Part shown: positions 1 through 4,970 of the stretch, one piece after another
Numbering within the stretch: the first letter of the stretch is position 1
Layout of the letters: each line of letters starts with the position of its first letter
From: Actinomycetes bacterium
GTDB taxonomy: Bacteria; Actinomycetota; Actinomycetes; Streptosporangiales; Streptosporangiaceae
Direction: 5' to 3'
NCBI GenBank assembly: GCA_023425615.1
Contig: JAFACJ010000423.1
Coordinates: forward strand, 1 to 10,336
Length of the DNA: 10,336 bases
Translations under genes and position numbers: made by a program
The notes under the pieces: model-generated
Databases searched by the model: none
The model's input: the letters and a program-made list of their open reading frames with translations, nothing else
Told to the model about the DNA's origin: nothing

Positions 1-173
1 TGGGAGTAGCCCCAGATCTCGGGCCAGTCCTTGGCGCGGGGACGGTCGGGGGCGCGGTCGAACAACCGGTCCCGGGGGGAGCGGGGCAGACCGCGCGGGG
101 TGACACCGCAGGAGGCGGTGAGGGTGAGCAGGAGCAGGATGACCGTTCCGGCGATCACATCGGCCCAAGGCAT
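1..173 (-). CDS. small single-helix membrane protein, C-terminus cut by window edge
   Basis: The ATG at 173 opens a frame that stays open to the left edge, giving 57 visible residues. A GGAAGG ribosome binding site lies at 185-190, 11 bases upstream. Residues 8-20 (AGTVILLLLTLTA) form one hydrophobic segment, followed by Ser-Cys and an Arg/Pro-rich stretch. The TASC motif resembles a lipobox, but there is no positive n-region before the helix and many arginines after it. By the positive-inside rule this suggests an N-out, C-in anchored protein rather than a lipoprotein. Third codon positions are strongly G/C, as in real genes of this genome. It follows the ATPase gene on the same strand after 115 bases and a hairpin, so it may be separately transcribed. 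I do not recognise the family. The existence of the gene is fairly likely; its function is unknown. Confidence 0.55.
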   Translation of the reverse strand, partial: MPWADVIAGTVILLLLTLTASCGVTPRGLPRSPRDRLFDRAPDRPRAKDWPEIWGYS

Positions 174-234
174 GTGGTCGTCGTCCTTCCGTTCGTGTGG
201 CGAGCGCGAAGGCCCGCTGGATGTGGTGCTTGCT

Positions 235-262
235 CGTCCCGGGCGCCCGTCGGGCCGGGACG
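235..262 (-). terminator. hairpin downstream of the ATP-binding protein gene
   Basis: CGTCCCGG at 235-242 pairs perfectly with CCGGGACG at 255-262, and the inner GGG/CCC bases can extend the stem after a small bulge. It begins 27 bases past the stop codon of the leftward ATPase gene and lies before the small membrane protein gene. There is no T-run, as is common for actinomycete terminators. It could equally be an attenuator within one transcript. Confidence 0.4.
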
Positions 263-288
263 TGTCCTCTGCGAGGGCGAGGAGGTCG

Positions 289-741
289 TCAGCGCACGGC
301 CAGGGTGAACCAGCAGACCTTCCCCTGCTCCTGCGGCGGCCACTTCCATCCCCAGGTGGAGGCCAGCGCCTCCACCAGGGCCAGCCCCCGGCCGCTCGGC
401 TCCTCGGCGTCGGGCATGGCGGGCGTGGTGGGAATGGCGGGGTCGTAGTCGTTGCAGTCGAAGTACAGCAGGCCCAGCACCCGGCGCAGCGTCATCCGCA
501 GCACCTCGCCCCCGCTGACCGCGACGGCGTTGGTGGTGATCTCCGAGGCCAGCAGCAGCACCACGTCGGTGGTCTCCTGCGGCACCCTCCAGACGGCGCA
601 CATCGCCCGGACGTTGGCCCGTACGACGAACACGCTGTCGGCTTCGGCGGGGAACTCCAGCCGGTACTCGCGATAGGCCACCTGATGCGGCGTGTCCACG
701 ACGGCGTCGACCGTCACGAGATCCCCGCCGAGAGGTCGCAT
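289..741 (-). CDS. RsbW-like ATP-binding protein (GHKL/HATPase_c_2 fold)
   Basis: This 150-residue protein is a stand-alone GHKL ATPase domain of the anti-sigma-factor kinase type common in actinomycetes. The N box is SEITTNAV (residues 66-73), where Asn71 should bind Mg-ATP. The G1-like region is CNDYDP (96-101) and the G2 box is GRGLALVEALA (117-127), followed by the usual Trp-Gly. Members of this family bind, and sometimes phosphorylate, anti-anti-sigma or other partner proteins in the cytoplasm. No sigma factor or STAS partner is adjacent. Instead it is divergent from an XRE regulator, a pairing frequent in Streptomyces and relatives. ATG 741 is the most upstream start, but its nearest Shine-Dalgarno-like sequence (GGAGG) is about 20 bases away. 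GTG 717, preceded by GGCGGGGA about 5 bases upstream, is a credible alternative and would remove eight residues. The family is certain; the role is inferred. Confidence 0.88.
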   Translation of the reverse strand: MRPLGGDLVTVDAVVDTPHQVAYREYRLEFPAEADSVFVVRANVRAMCAVWRVPQETTDVVLLLASEITTNAVAVSGGEVLRMTLRRVLGLLYFDCNDYDPAIPTTPAMPDAEEPSGRGLALVEALASTWGWKWPPQEQGKVCWFTLAVR

Positions 742-859
742 CCGGCCCGCGGGGAGCGAAGGACCTCCTCGTGGCGCGTCGGCAAGAGCCAGGCGTCCGC
801 ACTCGGCGGTGCGTACCTGGAAGAATCGCCCATGGGTCAGACCTCCAGTGTCTGATCAA

Positions 860-896
860 GGCCCCGGCCGGTGGTGCGAACACCGGTTCCGGGGCC
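860..896. promoter_or_regulatory. strong hairpin in the divergent ATPase/XRE control region
   Basis: GGCCCCGG (860-867) pairs with CCGGGGCC (889-896). Inside it CCGGTG (868-873) pairs with CACCGG (881-886), with a two-T bulge at 887-888 and a 7-base loop. The 14 base pairs are perfect. The element lies about 120 bases upstream of each divergent start. It may be a binding site, for example for the XRE protein, or a leader structure in the leftward mRNA. The rest of 742-1024 holds no recognisable gene. I found no convincing -35/-10 pair, though 925-937 is locally AT-richer. Confidence 0.35.
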
Positions 897-1024
897 GTCG
901 TGTTCGAAGACGGTGAATTCCGCGATCGTTAGTTAAACCGCTACGCACCGCACACGACAGACGGCACAATGATGACAACCGCGCGGCACTCCAAAGACAC
1001 AGCCACGAGCTGAAGGGACACACG

Positions 1025-2368
1025 ATGCCCCCTCACGCGGGCCCGCGCCTGCGCAAGGAACGTGCGGAGCGGGGACTGTCCCGCCCCGAACTCGCCCGCC
1101 TCATCCTGGCCGCGCTCCCCGAAAGCGAGCGCCAGCGCCCCAGCGTCAAGGACATGGCCCAGTACATCGGACGCTGGGAGACCGGACGGGTCCCCACCGT
1201 CAGCAACCGCTACCAGCGCGCCTACGCCGCCGCGCTGGGAGTGGACCGCCGGGAACTGTTCAGCGCTTCGTTCCCGGCCCCCGCCGTTCCGCCGGCGGAC
1301 GAACGGTCCGAGAAGGATCCGGGATCTGCGGGTAGCGTGGTAGCCACGTTCGAGGTATCCCCAGGAATCGAGGACGATGTGGACCGTCGCCAAGCTCTCC
1401 AGGCCGCGGGGGCGGTGACGGCGGGCATCGCGGCCGCTCCCGTGCTGACGGTTCTAGCCGGTGCGTGGCAGGCGAGCCAACCCCGGATATCCGGCGCGAG
1501 CGTATCGCGCGCGATGATCGAGGACTGGGCCCTGGGGTTTGAGATCCATCGGCGGAGCTACGCGACCGACCCCCCAGAGATCGCTTTGGGGGGGCTCGCC
1601 CGCGACTGGGCCGATATGGCTCCTCACCTGGCCGCAGATCAGCCCAATGGCGTCCGCCGAGACCTGGCGCATGTGGCCGCGCAGTACGCGTATCTGATCG
1701 CGATGGGATTCCATCAGATCAACGACCTCCGTATGGCCGCCCGCTGGTGGAAGACAGCCCACAGCCACGCCGACGTATCCGGCGACAGCCTCCTGTCGTC
1801 CCGCACGCGAAGCTGGGAGACCACCTACCGGGTAGTGGAGACCGGCGAGAACCTCCCGGCGCTGTTCACGCTTGCCCGGCAGGCACGTGAACAGGCAGGG
1901 CATCGACCAAGTGGCGCACTCATCCAAGCAATCAGGGTGGAGGCCGAGGTTCTTGCGCGGATGGGCCGTTACCCCGACGCCATCATCGCCATACGTCAGG
2001 CCGAGGACGTTTTCGAGAGGATGCCGGCAGGAGAACCAGCCGAGAGGAATCTGCGGTTCGGGCAGAGCCTCGTCTATTCGTTGGCCGGAGCCCAGAGCCA
2101 GGCCACCGAAGCGCAAGACGCGGCACACCGCCTCTACCCGCACGAAAGCACACCGCACACATCAGTGCAGCTCGGTCTTCATCGGGTCATGCTTCATGCA
2201 CGCACTGACCCGGGAGAAGCGTGCAGACAAGCATCGGCCATCCTGGACAAGATCCCCGCCAATCGGCGCGTCAAGCGGGTCGTGCTCGCCGCGCGCCGTG
2301 TCACGGACGCGGTCCCCGAGGACGCCCACTCTCTTCCGGCCGTCCGGGATCTCAGGGCCCTGACCTGA
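1025..2368 (+). CDS. XRE-family helix-turn-helix regulator with TPR-like C-terminal region
   Basis: This 447-residue protein starts at ATG 1025 behind GAAGGGA at about 1012-1018, a good ribosome binding site. Residues 7-80 form an XRE/Cro-type DNA-binding domain (RLRKERAERGLSRPELARL, then YIGRWETGRVPTVSNRY and LGVDRRELF). A poorly conserved Pro/Ala/Glu linker follows. Residues 119-142 read DVDRRQALQAAGAVTAGIAAAP, a segment that often marks the start of the regulatory half in large actinomycete XRE proteins. Residues 160-430 are almost entirely helical, with Ala/Arg-rich pairs suggesting degenerate TPR repeats that could bind a peptide or partner protein. It is divergent from the RsbW-like ATPase, so the two may share control or act together. 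Codons such as CTA, ATA, GTA and TTT and a lower GC content from about 1460 to 2300 differ from neighbouring genes and hint at a transferred origin. The family is confident; target and ligand are unknown. Confidence 0.85.
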   Translation: MPPHAGPRLRKERAERGLSRPELARLILAALPESERQRPSVKDMAQYIGRWETGRVPTVSNRYQRAYAAALGVDRRELFSASFPAPAVPPADERSEKDPGSAGSVVATFEVSPGIEDDVDRRQALQAAGAVTAGIAAAPVLTVLAGAWQASQPRISGASVSRAMIEDWALGFEIHRRSYATDPPEIALGGLARDWADMAPHLAADQPNGVRRDLAHVAAQYAYLIAMGFHQINDLRMAARWWKTAHSHADVSGDSLLSSRTRSWETTYRVVETGENLPALFTLARQAREQAGHRPSGALIQAIRVEAEVLARMGRYPDAIIAIRQAEDVFERMPAGEPAERNLRFGQSLVYSLAGAQSQATEAQDAAHRLYPHESTPHTSVQLGLHRVMLHARTDPGEACRQASAILDKIPANRRVKRVVLAARRVTDAVPEDAHSLPAVRDLRALT

Positions 2369-2376
2369 CGGTCGCC

Positions 2377-2429
2377 CGCCCGGCGGTTCGCCACGGCGCC
2401 CCCACGTCGGGTACGGGAACCGCCGGGCG
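2377..2429 (+). terminator. 13-bp stem-loop after the XRE gene
   Basis: CGCCCGGCGGTTC (2377-2389) is an exact inverted repeat of GAACCGCCGGGCG (2417-2429), with a 27-base loop. It begins 9 bases after the XRE stop codon and lies between convergent genes. No T-tract follows, so this is a GC-rich, probably bidirectional terminator inferred from position and symmetry. Confidence 0.5.
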
Positions 2430-2460
2430 CGGCGCGGATGCCGCGCGCCCGCCGTCCCGT

Positions 2461-2485
2461 GCTCCTCGCGTCCCGGGTGAGGAGC
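2461..2485 (-). terminator. stem-loop downstream of the DUF4287 gene
   Basis: GCTCCTC (2461-2467) pairs with GAGGAGC (2479-2485) around an 11-base loop, about 45 bases past the leftward DUF4287 stop codon. With the 2377-2429 hairpin it gives each of the two convergent genes its own candidate terminator. The stem is only 7 bp, so confidence is modest. Confidence 0.35.
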
Positions 2486-2530
2486 CGCCGGTGCCTTGAG
2501 CCGGGAGGTCCTACGGCGTGTTCGTCCGGG

Positions 2531-2743
2531 TTACTCGGTGCTGTCCTCCGCGAGCGTGTGGGCGACGAGGGCGTTGGCGTGCCCGTGGCCGAGTCCGTGT
2601 TCGGTCTTGAGCCAGGTGACGAGTTCCATGTGCTTGGTCAGGGGCGAGGCGCGGATGAGGTTCTTCCACTCCGCGATCGGACGGCCGTATTTCTTCTCGA
2701 TGGAGGGGAAGTAGCTCGCGGGGCCCTTTACCGGTTCGGTCAT
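2531..2743 (-). CDS. DUF4287 domain protein
   Basis: This 70-residue protein is essentially one DUF4287 domain. It has the family's hallmark segments: SYFPSIEKKYGRPIAEWKNL (residues 10-29), SPLTKHMELVTWLK (33-46) and the C-terminal EHGLGHGHANALVAHTL (48-64). The biochemical role of DUF4287 is not established, and the His/Gly-rich end has no proven function. I chose ATG 2743 because the conserved domain begins just after it and AGCAGGA lies about 5 bases upstream. An in-frame start at 2776 would add eleven residues unlike the family. It is the second reading frame of a leftward unit whose control region carries the TetR operators, so TetR repression is likely. The possible leader ORF ends 49 bases upstream. 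Gene and family are confident; function is unknown. Confidence 0.9.
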   Translation of the reverse strand: MTEPVKGPASYFPSIEKKYGRPIAEWKNLIRASPLTKHMELVTWLKTEHGLGHGHANALVAHTLAEDSTE

Positions 2744-2792
2744 CGTGTCCTGCTCTCTGGTTCGTGGTGCGGGCATCGTTTGCGGAGTCGGT

Positions 2793-2840
2793 CTACGCCT
2801 TGATCAGATGCGCGGTCATCGCGGCCATGGTGTGCGTCAT
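2793..2840 (-). CDS. possible 15-residue leader peptide upstream of DUF4287 gene
   Basis: ATG 2840 opens a short frame reading MTHTMAAMTAHLIKA and ending at TAG 2793-2795. A strong Shine-Dalgarno sequence, GGAGGGG, lies at 2848-2854 with 7 bases of spacing. This is a better match than the one before the DUF4287 gene. The operator copy at 2864-2878 sits 24 bases before this ATG, mirroring the 18 bases between the other copy and the TetR start. That symmetry suggests this ATG, rather than 2743, is the first translated codon of the leftward transcript. It may be a translated leader or the stump of a deleted gene. It has no run of one amino acid that would indicate classical attenuation. Translation is inferred, not proven. 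Confidence 0.4.
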   Translation of the reverse strand: MTHTMAAMTAHLIKA

Positions 2841-2863
2841 GGTGAAGCCCCTCCAGGAATGGA

Positions 2864-2878
2864 ACTGGACGGTCTAGT
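2864..2878. promoter_or_regulatory. TetR operator, leftward copy
   Basis: ACTGGACGGTCTAGT is a near-palindrome (ACTgGAC-N-GTCtAGT; six of seven arm positions are symmetric). It matches the copy at 2917-2931, read on the other strand, at 14 of 15 positions. Its location just upstream of the leftward ribosome binding site fits a repressor blocking the DUF4287 transcript. Two matching copies flanking a TetR gene's promoter region are the usual arrangement for autoregulation. Confidence 0.65.
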
Positions 2879-2881
2879 ACT

Positions 2882-2911
2882 TACCGTGTCCCGGGCGATA
2901 CGGTAGCCGTA
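2882..2911. promoter_or_regulatory. divergent promoter core with extra dyads
   Basis: The spacer between the two operators holds TACCGT (2882-2887) with its inverted partner ACGGTA (2900-2905), and a second dyad TACGG-TAG-CCGTA (2899-2911). The promoters for both directions must lie within or overlap this segment and the operators. A TAGACT at 2919-2924 inside the right operator could be the rightward -10 box, but I found no good -35 match. The region is presented as the likely promoter zone, without defined start sites. Confidence 0.35.
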
Positions 2912-2916
2912 GGAGA

Positions 2917-2931
2917 ACTAGACTGTCCAGT
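2917..2931. promoter_or_regulatory. TetR operator, rightward copy
   Basis: ACTAGACTGTCCAGT is the reverse complement of the 2864-2878 site apart from its central base. It ends 17 bases before the TetR GTG start, next to the ribosome binding site. The site centres (2871 and 2924) are 53 bp apart, close to five turns of B-DNA, so two bound dimers would lie on the same face. It also overlaps a perfect 12-bp palindrome, TCCAGTACTGGA. Confidence 0.65.
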
Positions 2932-2948
2932 ACTGGAAGGGGGCCCGT

Positions 2949-3569
2949 GTGGACGTGGACGAGCAGAGCCGGTCGGCCCGCAAGCACAGGGCGATCATGG
3001 ACGCCGCGACGCGGGTCTTCATGGCCAAGGGCTACTCGGGCACCAGCATGGACGACATCGCGAAGCTGGCCGCGGTCTCCAAGCAGACCGTCTACAAGCA
3101 CTTCGCCGACAAGGAGAAGCTCTTCAACGAGATCGTCATGGCCACCACCGACCGGGTCGAGGCCATGATCGACCTGGTGGCCGACATCCCGGACGACGCC
3201 GGCCGGCTGGAGGAGAACCTCACCCGGCTCGCCGCCCGGTTCCTGGCAGCCCTCACCCGGGCCGAGGTGATCCAGTTGCGGCGCCTGATCATCGCCAACG
3301 CCGACACCTTCCCCGAACTCGGCGCGGCCTGGTATGAGCAGGGCTTCGAGCGGGTCCTGGCCACGCTGGCGGAAACCTTCCGGCGTCTCGCCGACAAAGG
3401 ACTGCTCCGGATCGACGACCCGCTCCTGGCCGCCCACCACTTCTCCGGCCTGCTGCTCTGGATCCCCATGAACAAAGCCATGTTCCATGGCAGCCCCCAG
3501 CACACGCAGGACGAACTCGACCACTACACCGCCGCCGGCGTCACCGCCTTCCTCAGCGCCTACCGCTGA
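2949..3569 (+). CDS. TetR/AcrR-family transcriptional repressor, AefR-like C-terminal domain
   Basis: This 206-residue TetR protein starts at GTG 2949, 5 bases after GGAAGGGGG (2935-2943). The N-terminal DNA-binding domain spans about residues 10-58: a first helix around RAIMDAATRVFMAKGY, then TSMDDIAKLAAVSKQTVYKH with the recognition helix near 43-51, and FADKEKLF closing it. The ligand-binding half contains LRRLIIANADTFPELGAAWY, the signature of the TetR_C_7 (AefR-like) group, and ends at the normal family length. The protein should act as a dimer that leaves DNA on binding a small hydrophobic ligand; the ligand cannot be predicted. Two 15-bp operator copies upstream indicate that it controls itself and the divergent leftward unit. 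Nothing appears truncated. An in-frame GTG at 2955 is an alternative start with poorer spacing. Confidence 0.93.
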   Translation: MDVDEQSRSARKHRAIMDAATRVFMAKGYSGTSMDDIAKLAAVSKQTVYKHFADKEKLFNEIVMATTDRVEAMIDLVADIPDDAGRLEENLTRLAARFLAALTRAEVIQLRRLIIANADTFPELGAAWYEQGFERVLATLAETFRRLADKGLLRIDDPLLAAHHFSGLLLWIPMNKAMFHGSPQHTQDELDHYTAAGVTAFLSAYR

Positions 3570-3574
3570 ACGCC

Positions 3575-3613
3575 GGGCGGGCCGTCCGTGGGTGATCACT
3601 CGACGGCGGGCCC
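3575..3613 (+). terminator. stem-loop after the TetR gene
   Basis: GCCGTC (3581-3586) pairs with GACGGC (3602-3607). Outside a 2x2 internal loop, GGGC (3575-3578) pairs with GCCC (3610-3613). It starts 5 bases after the TetR stop codon. The loop contains the perfect 8-bp palindrome GTGATCAC. No T-run follows; the call rests on symmetry and position. Confidence 0.4.
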
Positions 3614-3675
3614 CGCACGTTCGTGTGGCTGGACGCCATGGCCCGGAAAGCCCGCGGGGGCGGAGCCCTTCGCGG

Positions 3676-3828
3676 TCAGTCCTTGCGTCCGGTCGTGGCC
3701 ACGGTGACTCCGAGGCCGATCATCGTGAGTCCGCCGATCCCGCCGACGAGGGAGAGGCAGCGCGGTGAGCGGGCGAAGGAGCCGGAGCACACCGCCACCC
3801 TCGTCCCGCTGGTGCGCAAGGACGGCGG
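3676..3828 (-). pseudogene. C-terminal remnant of a LysE-type membrane transporter (tentative)
   Basis: The leftward frame between the TAG at 3829-3831 and the TGA at 3676 encodes 50 residues. It ends in a hydrophobic segment, LSLVGGIGGLTMIGLGVTVA, followed by TTGRKD and the stop codon. A final transmembrane helix with an IGLGV core and a short polar tail resembles the C-terminus of LysE/RhtB-family amino-acid exporters. The rest of the roughly 200-residue transporter is absent: the frame closes upstream and the neighbouring sigma factor gene ends only 40 bases further on. No ATG with a ribosome binding site opens the frame. I read it as a decayed fragment left by deletion. The rest of 3570-3870 contains no supported gene. 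LysE identity comes from memory of family C-termini and is only moderately secure. Confidence 0.35.
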
Positions 3829-3870
3829 CTATCGCCGCGTGGAGAGGGCGAAGGACCGAGGCGAGGGACG

Positions 3871-4893
3871 TCAGGGCAGGGTGGCGGGAAGGCCGAAGGC
3901 GGTGAAGTGGTCGGCCCCGATGAAGCTGGTGATCTCGCTGATGAGGTCGTCGCGCAGGGTGAGGACGGTGATCGACCAGGCGGTGTGCGCGCCTGCGGCG
4001 TCGTCCTGGAGGTAGAAGGCGACGGCGGGTTGGGCGTTGGCGTGGATCGGCAGGTGGCGCCAGGTGCCGCAGGAGGTGAGGGGGAGCCGGACGGCGAAGT
4101 CGGTGACGGCGGGCAGGCCGCGGTACCAGTGCGGGAAGGGCGGCATGGACCAGGTGACGTCGCGGGTCAGGAGGGCGACGAGGGCGTCGGCGTCGCCGCG
4201 TTCCAGGGCGGTGGAGAAGCCGGTGACGATCTCGCGCAGGCGGGCGTCGTCGAGTTTGCGGAGCGTCCGCTGCTGGGTGGGGTCGGGCACGCGTTCGGCG
4301 ATGACTCTGCGGGCGCGGGCGAGGGCGGAGTTCACCGAGGACGTCGAGGTGCGCATCATCGTGGCGATCTCGGCGGCGGAGAAGCCGAGCACTTCGAAGA
4401 GCAGCAGTGCCGCCCGCTGGTTGCCCGGCAGGTGCTGGAGGGCGGCGACGAAGGCGAGTTCGACGGCTTCGCGCTGTTCGTAGCGGGCGCCGGGGCCGAC
4501 CGTGTCGGGGAGGGGGTCGGGGTAGGGGCCGAGCCAGGCGACGTCGGCGGCCGGGATGTCGCCGACCACGGCCCGTTCGCTGGACGGTCCGAGGTCGACG
4601 GGCAGGGCGCGCCGGGCGCGGGGTTCGATGAGGTCGAGGCAGGCGCGGGTGGCGACGGTGTAGAGCCAGGAGCGGAGCGAACTGCGGCCCTCGAAGCGGG
4701 CGAGTCCGCGCCAGGCCCGCAGCAGCGCCTCCTGGAGGGCGTCGTCGGCGTCGTGTGCGGAGCCGAGCATGCGGTAGCAGTGGGCGTGCAGTTCCCGGCG
4801 CAGAGGCTCGACGAGGCGGGCGAACGCCGTGCCGTCCCCGCCGCGCGCCCTGGCCAGGTCGGGATCCTCGGTCCGCGAAGAAATTTCGCTCAC
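3871..4893 (-). CDS. ECF sigma factor of the SigG/SigJ type with C-terminal SnoaL-like domain
   Basis: This 340-residue RNA polymerase sigma factor has region 2 at about 20-92 (HAHCYRMLGSAHDADDALQE, then WRGLARFEGRSSLRSWLYTV). A long linker contains LGPSSER and DVAWLGPYPDP, characteristic of the SigG-like TIGR02960 group. Region 4 lies at about 140-195 (LPGNQRAALLLFEVLGFSAAEIA, then SSVNSALARAR). Residues 215-335 form a SnoaL/NTF2-like domain, which in related ECF factors modulates activity in place of a separate anti-sigma factor; no anti-sigma gene is adjacent. GTG 4893 is chosen because homology begins just after it and the first residues (SEISSRTEDPDLARARGGD) suit the family. It lacks a clear Shine-Dalgarno sequence, so a leaderless transcript is possible. 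A GTG at 4977 would overlap the exporter gene and is less likely. It is divergent from the DHA2 exporter, a plausible but unproven target. Confidence 0.92.
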   Translation of the reverse strand: MSEISSRTEDPDLARARGGDGTAFARLVEPLRRELHAHCYRMLGSAHDADDALQEALLRAWRGLARFEGRSSLRSWLYTVATRACLDLIEPRARRALPVDLGPSSERAVVGDIPAADVAWLGPYPDPLPDTVGPGARYEQREAVELAFVAALQHLPGNQRAALLLFEVLGFSAAEIATMMRTSTSSVNSALARARRVIAERVPDPTQQRTLRKLDDARLREIVTGFSTALERGDADALVALLTRDVTWSMPPFPHWYRGLPAVTDFAVRLPLTSCGTWRHLPIHANAQPAVAFYLQDDAAGAHTAWSITVLTLRDDLISEITSFIGADHFTAFGLPATLP

Positions 4894-4907
4894 GAGCGAC
4901 GATTCTG

Positions 4908-4949
4908 CCTCACATGAGGAGTCTCCCTTGCGATCCGGCGAACGCCGGA
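4908..4949. promoter_or_regulatory. inverted repeats in the sigma factor/exporter divergent region
   Basis: The 77-base gap between the divergent genes contains CCTCA-CA-TGAGG (4908-4919) and the perfect hairpin TCCGGC-GAAC-GCCGGA (4934-4949). GGAGT at 4917-4921 can also pair with ACTCC at 4949-4953, extending the second stem across a bulge. These could be operators, or a leader structure ending about 10 bases before the exporter's GGAGG ribosome binding site. No regulator is identified for them. Confidence 0.4.
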
Positions 4950-4970
4950 CTCCGTACACAGGAGGCGAAG

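Noticed and set aside
771..932. 53-codon + strand frame starting GTG 771, considered as a small DUF397-like gene
   Set aside because: The C-terminal stretch AVVFEDGEFRDR looked protein-like, but there is no DUF397 signature and the frame runs through the 14-bp hairpin at 860-896.
925..975. AT-richer segment with CACAAT near 965 as an XRE promoter -10 box
   Set aside because: No -35 match at suitable spacing, so a promoter cannot be supported.
3762..3860. + strand stretch encoding TATLVPLVRKDGGYRRVERA, considered as a PAS-like remnant
   Set aside because: Too short, without start or ribosome binding site, and it overlaps the better-supported leftward transmembrane remnant only in part; no family could be named.
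3907..4917. Long open frame on the + strand (336 codons)
   Set aside because: It is antisense to the well-supported sigma factor gene, its translation is repetitive Gly/Val/Glu/Asp-rich sequence without domains, and such mirror frames are expected in GC-rich DNA.
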